A stretch of 64,000 nucleotides of DNA from contig JAQGDQ010000152.1 of the NCBI GenBank assembly GCA_030141605.1, positions 424,957 through 488,956 of the forward strand. The letters run 5' to 3'. Position numbers and translations under genes: made by a program. The notes beneath the pieces are model-generated. The model had not been told where the DNA came from. It saw only the letters and a list, made by a program, of their open reading frames with translations, and made no database searches. Below are positions 1 to 11,625 of this stretch, in pieces; positions within the stretch are counted from its first letter, which is position 1, and every line of letters starts with the position of its first letter. Origin of the DNA: Tubiluchus corallicola. Its lineage: Eukaryota; Priapulida; Priapulimorpha; Priapulimorphida; Tubiluchidae.

Positions 1-76
1 ATAAATTGTCGGATTGTCTCAAAAATGTCTAGTACGGGCTGCTTGTGACATACAAGCCACACACGTGTCGTAACAT

Positions 77-127
77 GCTGCTTGGTTGCACAAAAGTAAT
101 GATGTAAACAAAGTGATGGCCCGCCAA
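77..127. repeat. Dispersed repeat, copy 1
   Basis: About 50 bp containing GCTGCTTGGTT and ATGATGTAAACAAAGTGA. An inverted, diverged copy occurs at 12033-12084. Probably a transposon fragment inside the first PLBD2 intron; no ends were resolved. Confidence 0.5.
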
Positions 128-239
128 CATTAGTGGTCAGCTCGCGAAACAACGCACCGTGTCCAAGATATGAGTGTGCTTATTTAAATAAGCATCGTAG
201 ATAGCATCATTACGAAAAATATTGTTTTTGTTTATGTAG

Positions 240-3200
240 GCAGTCACAGAGACTACTACAGGCAATAATAATCCGGCTCTTTGGCCAAAAGTGAAAGCTC
301 GTGGTCAAGTTTTTACGTGGTTGCGTACATTAACTGCTACTAGACTGGCCAAAACTGGACTTGACTGGACAGATATATTTCGCAAATTCAACAGCGGAAC
401 GTATGTATGAAAACAATGCATGGAAATGCTCACACATTAAATAGGTTTATGCAGATATGTAATTATTTAATTAGTTTTTTATTCAGTTTTGAAAAAGATG
501 GCTGTGTTTTGCAAACAAACCATTTCTTCTTTTCATTTTCAGGTACAACAATCAGTGGATGGTATTAGATTACAAGGTGTTTGAACCGGGCAAAGCCTTA
601 CCCAAGAAAGACTTGCTGCACATATTGGAGCAACTACCGTGAGAAATTTTTTAAAAGTTTTATTATTACCAATGTAAATGATTTTCATTAAAAGGTTTTA
701 GCACCTGGGAACAGTTGTACAAGTATAGAATTTGTATTTGTGTGCTTGCATAACAAAATCGTCCATAAGTCGGCAGTTAAGCTTTTCCAGTAATGCACAT
801 TCCTCGGAATCTTCATTTCATGAGGATCATTTTGATACCAAGTTCATCGCTCTATGTTATTTCTAAGCTGAGATAATCCACGTTGAAGTTGAGGTTTCTA
901 AACTGAGATAATCCATGTTGCACGGTACACACTGGAAAACCTTGAGAAAATCGCTGTTAAAGTTAACCATTGTTTTTCGTCACGTTTCTACAATTGTACA
1001 AATGCCAATTGCTGCGGGCTTTGCGAGAACATGTTGAAGTTATGTTTAGATCCAGTAGATGACTCTTCCTGATGAAGATCTGGGCTTGGCAACAGAAAAC
1101 CCGGAAGCGATTTTTTTACAATTGCAGTACTAGTTTCTAGACAGAAAAGTAGATATGGAGTTATAAAATTAAATTTTTATATTTTTAAACATTTTCTTGA
1201 TAATTTGATGCTAGAATGTAAAACTCCATTAATTTAGTTTGTTTGACATTTGACCAAATTTTTGGTGCATTCTACTTTGACATGTCATAGTGCAGTTTAT
1301 GGACGATTTTGGTTTGCAAGCACACATTTTTTTACTTTTCAAGTTATAGTTCTGATTTTTGTGATAACTAACTCTTGCAGGGGAATGATAATAGCAAGAG
1401 ACATGACGTCACTTCTACTGAAGCAATCTTATTGGCCGAGTTACAATGCGCCGTAAGTAGAATACACCTGTCACACAACACCTGATCCACTGGGAGAAGT
1501 CAATTGGATTCAGTCTAATAGCAATGCTCCAAATTTTATGAAATGTATATTAGACTGTAGCAAACAAAACCAGAAAATTGTTAGATTATAAGTGTGTAGC
1601 AATGATAATCAATAACGAACTATTTTTGGATCTGTGACAAAGAATGTATCAGTGCATACAGTAAGTGCTCGGTTAACGACGCAAATGCGTTCCAGCAAAA
1701 TGCTCCATTAAGGCGCAACATTGTTATATGAAACAATGCCTTCCATAGAAAACAATGCAATTTATCTCGCATATAAGGGACACCTCTGGACCCGAAAAAA
1801 TCGCCCCTTATATCTGATGTCCCTTATAGCCGAAGTTGAGACCGAGGGTGTATCTAAACCTGTGCGCTCTATATACTTTATCTGGTAGCCTATTGCCCAA
1901 TGTACCATTTGTCGCAATGTATGTAATGTATTGTACAGCCACAAGACTCGACTGTAGTCCAAGGGAATACAATCGGACCCGCGTGGGAGTCTCGGCATAG
2001 ACTTTTTAGGATGTAAAAAATATTTGATTTTAGGGTCCCTTATATGCGAGGTAAAATTTACCTGGGTTTCTATTATGCAGGACCTGAAGATATCGTTCCT
2101 TATAACTGAAAGTTCTTTATATCCGAGTACCTTACATACAACCAAAGATTTTTATAAGGAAAAACGTTACGAAAAATTGGGACTGGTCCCTTATAAGCAA
2201 GTACCTTAAACCTGAGGTTGACTGTACTAAGCGGATATGAAAAGGTCAGCGGATGTTTTATATCAAAATACAAATATTTTATCACCCATTACGTGAGCCC
2301 CATCAGTGTAATTAATGAAAACCGTTTTCCCGTATTCCATATTTGAATAGAAAACCATCCATTGACCCGTTCATATCTGCATAGTGGTTTATACAAAGTA
2401 TTTCAAAGTAGCAAGATGGGAAAATAAGTTCTTGTATCTACGTTTTTAGTTTGAGATGCAATTTTTTGCAGCTATTTTAAGGAAATTTTCAATGCTAGTG
2501 GTTTACCAGCAATGGTCAAAAAGTACGGAGACTGGTTCAGCTATGATAGAACACCCCGGGCTTTAATCTTCAAGCGTGATCATAAGAAAGTAGTAGATAT
2601 GCCCTCTATGATGAAATTGATGAGGTACTTTTATTCTTTACATTTACTTGATAGATTATATGTTGTTTGAGTGACTAGTGGTTCAAGAATTTAAAAAAAT
2701 TAACTCCTTGCTTCATAAGGACCATGCATTCTGGCAAAATACTACGTTAAAAGAAAACCGGATAATTGTGTAAACATTAGTTCAGAATAAAGAATGCTCT
2801 AAAATATTGAAAACTACAACGGCTTTTTTTGAATCAAAGCTTAGGTTAACTAATAATTATTCCAAATACTCAAATTTCGTGAAACTTTCAAAGCTACATG
2901 CGGCTCAGTGAATCTACTAAGATTGGCAGCGGTGCCTTTTTGTCACATTCCGTGGCTGACAATTAGAAGACGGTACGGTGATAAGCGTGATCATGAACTG
3001 CAGTGTTAGTTTCTGACGTCATATGATGTAAAGCCCATTTTTTGTGACATCATACATTTAAGCAGTAACGCTTATGCAAATGTACTTGACGTGTAAGGGA
3101 AGATGCCTGTCATTGCATAAACTGTGGCTAGTTTCTGACGTAAGAAATACTGTGTTCGGTTGCCGTTAATTAACTTTCTAAGCTAATTATTCAAATATAA

Positions 3201-5974
3201 GAAACAATTGCTAACTTTATAGGCAAGAAAACGTACATTTTGGACAGTAAATTAAAATGAGATTGAGTATAAACAATCATCCGGTTTTCCTTTAAGGGAT
3301 CCAATGTTAAATAAAGCCATAGTCCTATAATACAGACAGCCAGTCCTTAAAGTCATGAACGGCAACTGACAGTTATCTGCTGTACTCAGAACTGTGCCTT
3401 TCTAGAGCACAGATTACGCCTACAAGTTTTACAGTGAATAAATCTAATATTCTTAGTCACCCTAAGATTTTATGCTGTGAAAGCTTATATTACAATAAGG
3501 TTTAGTTTGACTTTAAGAAGAGATCCATTCTCAAATAATCCTATACGTACATGTAAATGTTTGGGGACTGGTTTCAGCAACATAAAATGGGTGAAAAATT
3601 GATAATACTTGGCTCCTAATCTTAGCAGACAAATTAATCATTAAAACATTAGTTGAGTTTTATTGCTTGTATTAATATGTTTGTTGTTAAACAAAAGAAC
3701 GGCCTTTCATGTAGTAGTTATAGAATCGCTATGCAGTTTGCTTAAGACTAGGAATTTTTGGAGCTACGTATTATAGTACAGTATAGTAAGAAACACGGTA
3801 AGGCAAATCATTAAGGCTCGGTGAGTGTAGGGCAAATAATATAGGCTATTACAGAATTCAGTTAGTGAAAGCAGCTGATGATAGTTCACGTCAAAACGGA
3901 GACTATATTATTTTTAACACAGTTATCTTTTGCATACTGAAATGACACATTTTAATTTTGATATGATAAGATATTTGACCTATAATGCTGCAACCTTGTC
4001 ATCAGAATTAGTGTTCTGTAATCAGGGCCAGGTAATCCTATAGGCTAGTATAGGCTGCAGCCTAGTGTCCCTATAGGCTAGTATAGGCTGTGGCCTAGGG
4101 CCCTATAGGCTAGTATAAGCGGTGGCCTAGGGCCCCTATAGGCTAGTATAGGCTGCAGCCTAGGGCCCTATAGGCTAATATAGGCTGCGGCCTAGGGCCC
4201 TATAGGCTGCAGCCTAGTGTCCCTATAGGCTAGTATAGGCTGTGGCCTAGGGCCCTATAGGCTAGTATAGGCTGCAGCCTAGTGTCCCTATAGGCTAGTA
4301 TAGGCTGCAGCCTAGTGTCCCTATAGGCTAGTATAGGCTGCAGCCTAGTGTCCCTATAGGCTAGTATAGGCTGCAGCCTAGTGTCCCTCAAGCTTGGGGG
4401 GCCTCAAGCTTTGGTAACATTTGGGAAAAATCTGTTTTTTCGTTACGGTTGTGTTGAAATATGTGCTAATTTGGTTTGCAATAAATAATGTAGTGTTATT
4501 TCTTAAAGAATATTTTTATTGACATACAAAAGATTGTTATTCTAGTTTATTTAAAGAATTTGCAATAAATTTACTTCAAACTGTGTAAATGTTGCTAAAA
4601 TATATCATGAGTAAGAAACTATTCCAGATGGGTGAGGACAAGTTAGAGGGTGGCTTTGTCTGAAGGGAGCCCATAAGCTCACTAACCTGGGGGCCCCAAA
4701 AGGTCATAATCCGGCCCTGCTTGTAATGTAACAAAGCACACTTTTTTCTTAGATACAATGACTTCAAACATGATCCGCTGTCCCGATGTAACTGCACCCC
4801 ACCGTATAGCGGAGAAAATGCCATCTCTGCCCGCTGTGATCTGAATCCTGCTGATGGGACTTATCCGATTGCTGCGCTTGGTCATAGATCACATGGTGGT
4901 GTTGATATGAAGGTAACCATGACAACGCGACTATTGTCGCACGTGTACAAAAAAAGTATTGTTATTTTTGATAAATGTGTATGAGAAATGAATTAAGGAA
5001 GTAGAGCACTGTAATTTACCAAGGTGCCTGCAAGCACTATGTTTGCAAATACATATTTAATATATACGTATGTTTATTTCCTGGCAGAGGAAAAAAGATG
5101 GCCTGGGAAACCTGGAAGTATATATATATATATATACATATTTGCAATTACATGTACATACAGTCAAACCTCGTTATAACGCCCGCCTTATAATGCATCC
5201 TTCTCTTAATGCCCAGCAAAACACAATGTCTATCTTTGGATAAGCATGTATGTTTTAATGCACTTCGGTTATTATGCCAACTTTTTTGTAGTCCTTGAGT
5301 AGGCAGTATAAAGAAGTTTGATTGTACATAGATATATACATACATACATACATATGTAGGTATATAGCATTATATAGAAAAATAGCAAAGGATGGGTTCT
5401 TCTGTTTAATTTTAAGATGAATTTGCTTATTAATACTCAAAGTAGTTTGTTCGTGGGTATTCCACACCTCAGAGAAGTGAGGCTGCAACTTCGCAGAGTA
5501 TGCAAGGTGTCAATGTCGTGAGTGACAGTTTTATAAAATTCACTCCTCCCTATCTGTTTTGCTTGTTTTATCCATGGGCTGTAGCACAGCTTAAAACTGC
5601 AGGTATTGCCAATCGTATGTGCAACTTTTTCTAGCACATAATGGGTGCAGTCAACGCATTAAATCACTGTGCGAAGCTTAAAAATCCGCGTAATTTTTGT
5701 TTTATTCGTATGCTAGACAGTGGACATACTGTACTTGCTTCTGTTTTACTTTTTGGTTTATCTGCAGGTGACTACGCACAGATTATTTCAAAAATATGAA
5801 ATGGTTGCTATCGGCGGACCAACGTTTGATCCATTGCCTCCCTTTCAGTGGTCCAAGTCAGATTTCCGTCGAACGACTCCTCACTTGGGCCACCCGGATT
5901 TGTGGAAGTTTGACCCGGTACATGTACAATGGAATACTCCACGTGCCTTTGCTAAATGTGAAAACTGCCTCTAG
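240..5974 (+). CDS. PLBD2: Phospholipase B-like 2 (lysosomal), 3' part, six exons
   Basis: Exons 240-400, 543-638, 1381-1452, 2472-2624, 4753-4912 and 5768-5974 (stop TAG 5972-5974) join with GT/AG boundaries into 282 open codons. The first acceptor could be at 239 or 243. The product matches the C-terminal half of PLBD2/p76 (the lamina-ancestor family). Landmarks are a TTTGNNNPALWP segment, FNSGTYNNQWM, an ILEQLPGM turn, KKYGDWFSYD, the RYNDFKHDPLS block, ENAISAR, LNPADGTYP, SHGGVDMKVT and the terminal PPFQWS / HPDLWKF block. The family are N-terminal-nucleophile hydrolase-like lysosomal glycoproteins made as a precursor and cleaved; substrate in vivo is debated. The nucleophile cysteine and signal peptide lie in exons left of the window. 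Intron 2625-4752 holds a palindromic minisatellite; other introns hold MITEs. Confidence 0.93.
739..1326. mobile_element. MITE family A, copy 1 (PLBD2 intron)
   Basis: The ends form an imperfect inverted repeat: TGTGTGCTTGCA...AAAATCGTCCATAA at the left, and its reverse complement ending GGTTTGCAAGCACACA at the right. A second copy in the opposite orientation lies at 23616-24277. It shares the internal stretch matching GACCAAATTTTTGGTGCATT and the segment around GAAGATCTGGGCTTG. No transposase is encoded, so it is non-autonomous. A target-site duplication was not clear. Confidence 0.72.
1659..2224. mobile_element. Mosaic pogo/Tigger-like MITE
   Basis: The left end, TA|CAGTAAGTGCTCGGTTAACG, is akin to the ends of the 7709-8411 element, including GCGTTCCAGCAAAA. 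The right end, read backwards, starts TA|CAGTCAACCTCAGGTTTAAG and carries repeated CTTATAAGGGAC motifs. The ends differ, so this is probably two related elements joined or nested. TA flanks and CAGT ends are typical of the Tc1/mariner-pogo superfamily. No transposase seen. Confidence 0.5.
4033..4389. repeat. 33-bp minisatellite in PLBD2 intron
   Basis: About eleven tandem copies of a 32-33 bp unit, CCCTATAGGCTAGTATAGG plus CTGCAGCCTAGTGT. Each unit contains palindromes (CCTATAGG and, in most units, AGGCTGCAGCCT). Variants replace GCAGCC with GTGGCC or GCGGCC, and one unit is shortened. It lies deep in the 2625-4752 intron. Confidence 0.9.
5118..5140. repeat. (TA)n microsatellite
   Basis: A short alternating TA tract in the last PLBD2 intron. 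A TACA-rich stretch follows near 5335-5355. Confidence 0.7.
5161..5324. mobile_element. Short pogo/Tigger-like MITE
   Basis: A 164-bp element with CAGTCAAACCTCGTTATA at the left and, on the opposite strand at the right, CAATCAAACTTCTTTATA. It is flanked by TA on both sides (5159-5160 and 5325-5326), the TA target duplication of Tc1/mariner-type transposons. No coding capacity. It sits in the last PLBD2 intron. Confidence 0.7.
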
Positions 5975-6637
5975 TATTTTGTGTTAGAGTGGTGCATATC
6001 CTTCATGATTTAAATCTCCAACAAACAATGTCTGCCACTGGTTCTAATTTTGTTTTTTCATTTAATGGCGATATAAATTATCGTATTTGTTTGTACATCC
6101 AAACTGTCAATTAGGCACGAAATTTTCACCAAAACAGTCAAAGTCGTTTTTTTCACGTTTCATTGTTTGAAAAAATCGTCAAAAAGTATATAACCATGAT
6201 AATGGTTATGACTCTTCTCGGTTGATGAAAAAAAGTAACATATAATTTGCTTGCATGTATATAGTGCATAGTTGCTTTGGTGTCAATTATGTCCCTGGAC
6301 AGTACTATTTATCAATAGCATTTATCAAAAATAATAATTAGTACGAATCGAATTGCAAATATTTAAACATATTATTGCCAAATAACTTTGTCAATGTCAA
6401 ACTTGTAACATTGATGTATTTTTTGTATCTTAACTTCGTAATCTTTTTAATTCAGTTTTTTTTATAAAAATTTCAAAGCTTGTGTCTAAAAATGAGTGGT
6501 GATATTTTTGAGCTTTCATAACACTGTAACTTTCATCTAATAACTGTAAAAAGCCCTACTGTATTTTATAAATGTGTTGATCTCAGTATTAATATTGAGC
6601 TACTTAACAATTGAGTTAGGTGTTGAGTTTTTGTCAT

Positions 6638-6661
6638 AATAAATAGGAAATTATGAATAAA
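6638..6661 (+). terminator. Poly(A) signals of PLBD2
   Basis: Two AATAAA hexamers (6638-6643 and 6656-6661) lie about 665-690 bp after the PLBD2 stop codon. They are the likely cleavage/polyadenylation signals. No other gene starts here, so 5975-6680 reads as PLBD2 3' UTR. Confidence 0.55.
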
Positions 6662-7708
6662 CTTCGGCACGATGCATTATTTTTAATGTGTTCTTTGCTG
6701 AATTACCTGACTAGCCATGTTTGAGAATAATAGTACAAGATTATTTCCCAAAAGTCGTGTCAGAACTTTACTGAGTAACGTATAAGCAGTGGCTCCATCT
6801 ATGTTTCTTGCATCACTTTTTATTTGGACATTTTGAAGGAATATTCAAGCAGATATATAAACATTTTGTGCTTATAATCAATATTGAGCCAAACATCTCA
6901 AACTTAAAACTATATACATATTTCAGCCAAACTTCAATTCAACTAAAATATGTATGGGTTAAGGTTATGCAGTAAACAAAACTGAAAATGCCTCAAGTGC
7001 AATAAGAGTAATAAGTAAAAAAATATAAGTAATCAGTAAACTCACAATACCAACCCGGATCGGTTTTAAGTCAATTTGACAGATTTCTTCAAATTGGCTC
7101 TGCGCCAAGAAGGGCCTCGCTTTTACACGCTTGAGTCAAGAACACTATGAACAGTTAATAGCGTCCAGAGTGCACGAAGTTTCTTGATACAGTGAAACCA
7201 TGCAGTCTGATATCGTATATGTATGTTTCTATGTTTTTTACTGATATGTTTGTTCTTTTGTTTTGTAATTTCAGTTTATCGTCTGTTTTTACAAGGTACA
7301 TGCACAAACACTATGTCAGTAATTATCTTGACTTGTAACAAAACATTAAATATTTCATGCACATTTTCTATTGTTCTTACATATCATTGCGGCTAATGGT
7401 GGAGCCACAAACCCTCAACGCTTTTCCGGTTGCAAGTACTACAGGAAGCATAAAACATCAATTTTCAACTTTTGCAAGATAGAGAACACCACTAACAATT
7501 TTCTAATTGGGCCCCTCACTTCCTAGTACTGGCCCAGATACCAACCCATATTGTAAGAATTATGTGCAAAAATAATTCTGTTTAACAGAAATGACAGTTA
7601 CAGCCATACTAACATTAAATTGTGATTATAACTAAACACAATTTCAACAGGTAATGTTAGAATGAATAGCTTCTGAATTTATATAACAAACTATATCATA
7701 AGGTAGTA

Positions 7709-8411
7709 CAGTAAGTCCTCGCTTAACGCGTCCCCATTTAGCGACGTTTCGTTTTAACGACGCCGAACATTTCACACCGTTTTTTTCACTTAACGACACT
7801 GTTTCATTTTAATGATGTTTTTTTTTTACTTTGGTCTAAGCCAATTTTTATTTTATGAACAAGTTTTTTACCCAATTTGATGAATTAAAGCAGTACATAT
7901 TGCATTATTCTGTTCTAAAAACGCACAAGTATAAACAGTGCAATTATTACACAAGTAAATGTTTTTGCTTCCCGACTGACCACTAAATGCTAGCCATTTG
8001 GCGTTTGTATCATGCATGATCTAGGAGCAAACTTTATGCAAGGAATTTTGCCTGCAAACTGTTGCTATAGCAACCAGACCAGATAAAATTACAAAGGTCA
8101 GCCAGGGCTTGGCTTTGACTATGCTGCAGGGTTACCGCTACCTACACTTAAAGTTTAATGAAAGAGGAACCGCTAGCTATGTAAATATAGGTGGTTTCAA
8201 GCAAGCAGAAAGAAATTAATCAGTAGAAACACGAGTAAAGCTGATAAAACTTTTAATTTATATGATTTAAGCAGCATTGAGTCTTGCCTCTGGAACGTAT
8301 CTCAGCTCTTTTACATTACTTTCTATGGAAGTCAAGGCTTCATTTAACGACTTTTCGCTTAACGTCGCGTTTTGCTGGAACGCATTAGCATCGCTAAGCG
8401 AGGACTTATTG
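7709..8411. mobile_element. Pogo/Tigger-like MITE with TA duplication
   Basis: 703 bp bounded by CAGTAAGTCCTCGCTTAACG at the left and its near-complement GCTAAGCGAGGACTTATTG at the right, flanked by TA at 7707-7708 and 8412-8413. Internal sub-terminal motifs AACGACG and CGCTTAACG recur near both ends. No transposase frame. The right end is closely related to 1659-1755, so the family is multicopy. Confidence 0.78.
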
Positions 8412-9019
8412 TAATTTATTAAATCTATAGTGCACAGTTCATATAGAGCAAGGTAATAATTACTGCAGCAAGTGATATGATGGAAATTTAACTGATGTGC
8501 CTGATAAAATTTTGCTGAAAGCTTAACACACAGTGAGAGCCCATGACGTGTCCTAAAGCAAAAAAAAATGCGTAACGGGTGCAGTGAACTTTGGAACTGC
8601 TGCAGGAATATTGTGATTCATATATGCCTTCCCATGTATGTTTACATATAAACTTGTAGTAAATGACAGTACCACATTCACAGTTTCTTAGTGATACTGA
8701 CATCCAGCATCATTGTTGAGGCATTAAAGGTGAAATACAGCATACTTTTACAAAAGAGCAGAAAGAAAATGCTCGAAGATTTTGTGATACTTTCAACTTG
8801 TTCTTGGTGTTTCATCTGAGAAGAAATCGGGTGTGAAGATGTCATTTGATGAATTGAAGAAAGTCTGGAGCATGTTTTACTCGTTACATGATGCTAGCAA
8901 AATTCATGTATAATTACGCCAGTGTTTGCGTTTAGTTATCACGGGTCATATTTCACCGTGTTCACAAATTCAGCATCACAGAAACGATGCGGATATCCAA
9001 GGAAGCCATTGCTAGGACA

Positions 9020-9025
9020 TTTATT
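9020..9025 (-). terminator. Poly(A) signal of HPF1
   Basis: TTTATT on the + strand (AATAAA on the - strand), about 105 nt downstream of the HPF1 stop codon. Confidence 0.55.
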
Positions 9026-9128
9026 TAACCCGCGATTTTCTGGAGTTTCATGAGCAAAACGACCAAAATGTTTGGGGAACTGTTTTAAAAGAAAAATATG
9101 ACACGTAGAGTAGCAAACTTTAGCACAT

Positions 9129-10205
9129 TCACAAGCAACTCAAGTTATTACCCTTTCTTCGATTTGACAAATGAGCTTTGATGATCTCACTGTACAAGTT
9201 TCTACCAATCAGCTCATAACCCAGTGGCAGCAATCTCAACACGGTCTTTGTAAGATAATTCGAACCGTAACAAAACAGATCGAGGCCCAACTCTAGCCCC
9301 ATTCCATAGTCACATTCATCGTTTGCAAACTGAACAAAGCTAAGCAGTTCTTGCAGAGGATCAAAAGATTTTATTCTATCATCATCGTTCTCGGCTTCGT
9401 CGATGGCCTTCAGCATTTTCTTCAAATCGGCATGACTTTCGGTCACCTCTCTATAGCCGACATCGTTTGCATCAACGGGGACGACCAGACCCGCTCTGTG
9501 AAAAGTCTTACACACGACATCATCTTTCCAGCGCGCCTTCATTTCTTTCGTTTTCTTCTCCATGTTATAGCCTTTTCTTTTAGCCCAATCAGTGACTGCT
9601 TTATAGATCCTTTCAACGGACATCCTTTTCGAAGGTTCTAATCTCCCGCCTATCAGAGATGTCAGGTGCAATTTTACAGCTGCAAAGAGATTCTGGCCTT
9701 CCGGTTCTATTCTACAACCTTTGTCCGGATCATTTGAGGCCACAAACGCCGGCATCGCAGATGGGTCGTCTCTGAAGTAACCAAAATGAAGTCCGGAGTC
9801 GCTTAGAGACCTAAGAACTGTCTGAAACTCTGGCGGGTCATAGAAGAATCTCCAATGAAGAAAACTGTCTTCCTTTTGGAAACTTTTTCCTTCAGATTTG
9901 CCTGCTAAAATATCAAAAGGACCAACAAGCTGCAGAAAAGCAGATTCTAAAGCGTCTTCTGGTTTATCATTCTTCAGTGACTTACAAAAGTCCCAAAAGT
10001 CGTAAAAGTCGGCCGGCATGTCCATACCGTAAATATCCTTGATTTTTTCTTTCGGTTCTTCACTTCCGGGTTTGAATCGCTTTTTTGCAGGCTCTTCAAT
10101 TTCAGTTCTTGCCTCCTGTTCCTTGACGCTGTGATTGTACATGCTTCTATGCAGGGAATTCTTCTGGTAACACTTGGCACCATATTTGCACTCGGGTTTA
10201 CTCAT
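9129..10205 (-). CDS. HPF1: Histone PARylation factor 1 with N-terminal PBZ finger
   Basis: A single coding exon, ATG at 10205, 358 aa. HPF1 joins PARP1/2 at DNA breaks and completes their active site so that serine residues are ADP-ribosylated. The match to HPF1 runs from about residue 55 to the end: DFYDFWDFC, LQLVGPFDILAGK, HWRFFYDPPEFQTV, FGYFRDDP, KTFHRAGLVVPVDANDVGYRE and FVQFANDECDYGMGLELG. Tyr251-Arg252 align with human Tyr238-Arg239 and Asp296-Glu297 with Asp283-Glu284; Glu284 is the catalytic residue. Residues 6-25 form a C-x5-C-x6-H-x5-H PBZ poly(ADP-ribose)-binding finger (Cys6, Cys12, His19, His25) absent from the human protein; a basic linker with KKRFKP follows. It lies 68 bp downstream of MZT2 on the same strand, so co-transcription is likely. 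Confidence 0.95.
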   Translation of the reverse strand: MSKPECKYGAKCYQKNSLHRSMYNHSVKEQEARTEIEEPAKKRFKPGSEEPKEKIKDIYGMDMPADFYDFWDFCKSLKNDKPEDALESAFLQLVGPFDILAGKSEGKSFQKEDSFLHWRFFYDPPEFQTVLRSLSDSGLHFGYFRDDPSAMPAFVASNDPDKGCRIEPEGQNLFAAVKLHLTSLIGGRLEPSKRMSVERIYKAVTDWAKRKGYNMEKKTKEMKARWKDDVVCKTFHRAGLVVPVDANDVGYREVTESHADLKKMLKAIDEAENDDDRIKSFDPLQELLSFVQFANDECDYGMGLELGLDLFCYGSNYLTKTVLRLLPLGYELIGRNLYSEIIKAHLSNRRKGNNLSCL

Positions 10206-10273
10206 TGTTATTGGTAATTAAGACTTATGCACAGGTAAACAGCTTAAAGGTGAAATGCGGTAACTACAAGCAC
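10206..10273 (-). promoter_or_regulatory. MZT2-HPF1 intercistronic spacer
   Basis: Only 68 bp separate the MZT2 stop from the HPF1 ATG. On the minus strand the spacer reads as a pyrimidine-bearing stretch with two AG acceptor candidates (TTTCACCTTTAAG, then TTTACCTGTGCATAAG about 18 nt before the ATG). There is little room for a promoter. This resembles spacers of trans-spliced operons; that function is inferred. Confidence 0.45.
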
Positions 10274-11625
10274 TTATTTTTGTGACGATCTTGCCGTGCT
10301 TACGGCAGCCATACTATGAACCATCTGAGCCACAGCCGAGGGTGCCACACTCATTCGTAACAGGTCCACCAAAGATCTAAAACATGACAAGTACACAATA
10401 AAATATGCAATAAAATATATTTTAATATATACCGTATATACGTGTGTAAAAGTCAATGAGTATTTTAAGACCAAAAACTGCATCATTTTATATATTACCT
10501 GTGTACAAACCGACCATAAAATATTAAGATCTTCCAGAGTAAATGATGTGTTAGTGTGTAAGATACCTGCAAGTGCCTGGGCCGAGTATATATATATATA
10601 CACATGTATATATAGGGCCCTCAATGCAATCCATGATAATACAGCCTGACCTTTCATGGCGCATAATGGTTTGTAATGCCTTTAACTCTAGGATATCGTG
10701 GTCAGTTGCCGATTTCTCACATAAAACTAAAAACCCATAGCAGAAACGTCACAGTTTTATTCAGTAACATCATTGGCGATTTCCATGTTCTGATCGAGTG
10801 CTCCGTCGCTAGTTTATTTACCGATAATATATAAATTTTAACTTAATTTCACATACATTAAAATCAATTACAGTAATATTTCTTAATTTTGTGCAGTAAT
10901 GTCAAGATGCGAACAATCTCTGATGTGAAGTATCACAGTATGAGTGTTCATTCAGTCCAGCGTATAATGAAGGATTATTTCTTTACATATTTGTATTGTA
11001 GACGACTCTTTAGCGACATCTCCCAAAAACATCTCGTTAAGTATAAATCGACCCCAAAAATTTCATCTTAAAATCGCCTCCCAAAAATTCGACTTGTACA
11101 TAAGTATATACGGTAACTCATTTTTATTCTTCAAATGAAAGATACGTGTATAAAACATAAGACCCCAAGGTCAGATCCATTATATAGGTATATGTAATTA
11201 GAAATTAGGATCAATGGCAGGGATCACTAGTCACGACAGATATATTGAGCGTGAAAGAGTATATTGAGAGTGAGACACTAAAAAAGTAAGAAAATGCTAC
11301 ATTACATAAAACAGACAAAAATAAAATATGCAGTAAAATTCATTACTAAATTTAGGCTTTAATAATGTAACTTTCAGATAAAAGTATAGAGATTATTATT
11401 GCAGCAAAACGTTAAAACAGGTGGCTGCTATCACGACAGATTATCTTTTACCAACCAAGAAAGCTACACTAAAACTTACTTGAAAACTTCCGGATCAATA
11501 GTAACACCAGCAAGATTGCAAAGCTCATACAGTTCCGCTTCTTCAGCTGTTAATACCAATCTGTTACGTTTTGTCAGTGTAATTTTACTACTAGCTTGTT
11601 CTTTCTGCTCTTTAAGATGGTCCAT
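10274..11625 (-). CDS. MZT2: Mitotic-spindle organizing protein 2 (MOZART2)
   Basis: Two coding exons on the minus strand: 11480-11625 (ATG at 11625, donor GTAAGT) and 10274-10376 (acceptor TTTTAG, stop TAA). The protein is 82 aa. The core LTAEEAELYELCNLAGVTID, then PEVFK-SLVDLLRMSVAP and a QMVHSMAA helix, matches MOZART2, a small subunit of the gamma-tubulin ring complex at centrosomes. It lacks the long low-complexity tail of vertebrate MZT2. A strong acceptor (TTCTTATTTTTAG) ends 10 nt upstream of the ATG, implying a 5' UTR intron or spliced-leader addition. HPF1 follows 68 bp downstream. Confidence 0.9.

Larger units (their letters stand above)
5975..9128. other. Convergent intergenic region, PLBD2-HPF1
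   Basis: PLBD2 (+) and HPF1 (-) converge here. I see PLBD2 3' UTR to about 6680, A+T-rich DNA, one TIR element (7709-8411) and the HPF1 3' UTR. I see no credible coding exon; the short open frames lack homology or splice context. Confidence 0.6.

Noticed and set aside
1250-1456. A 68-codon open frame resembling one at 23339-23707 (both begin MTKFLVHST)
   Set aside because: The similarity comes from both lying on MITE family A, which overlaps them in part; no splice or homology support for a gene.
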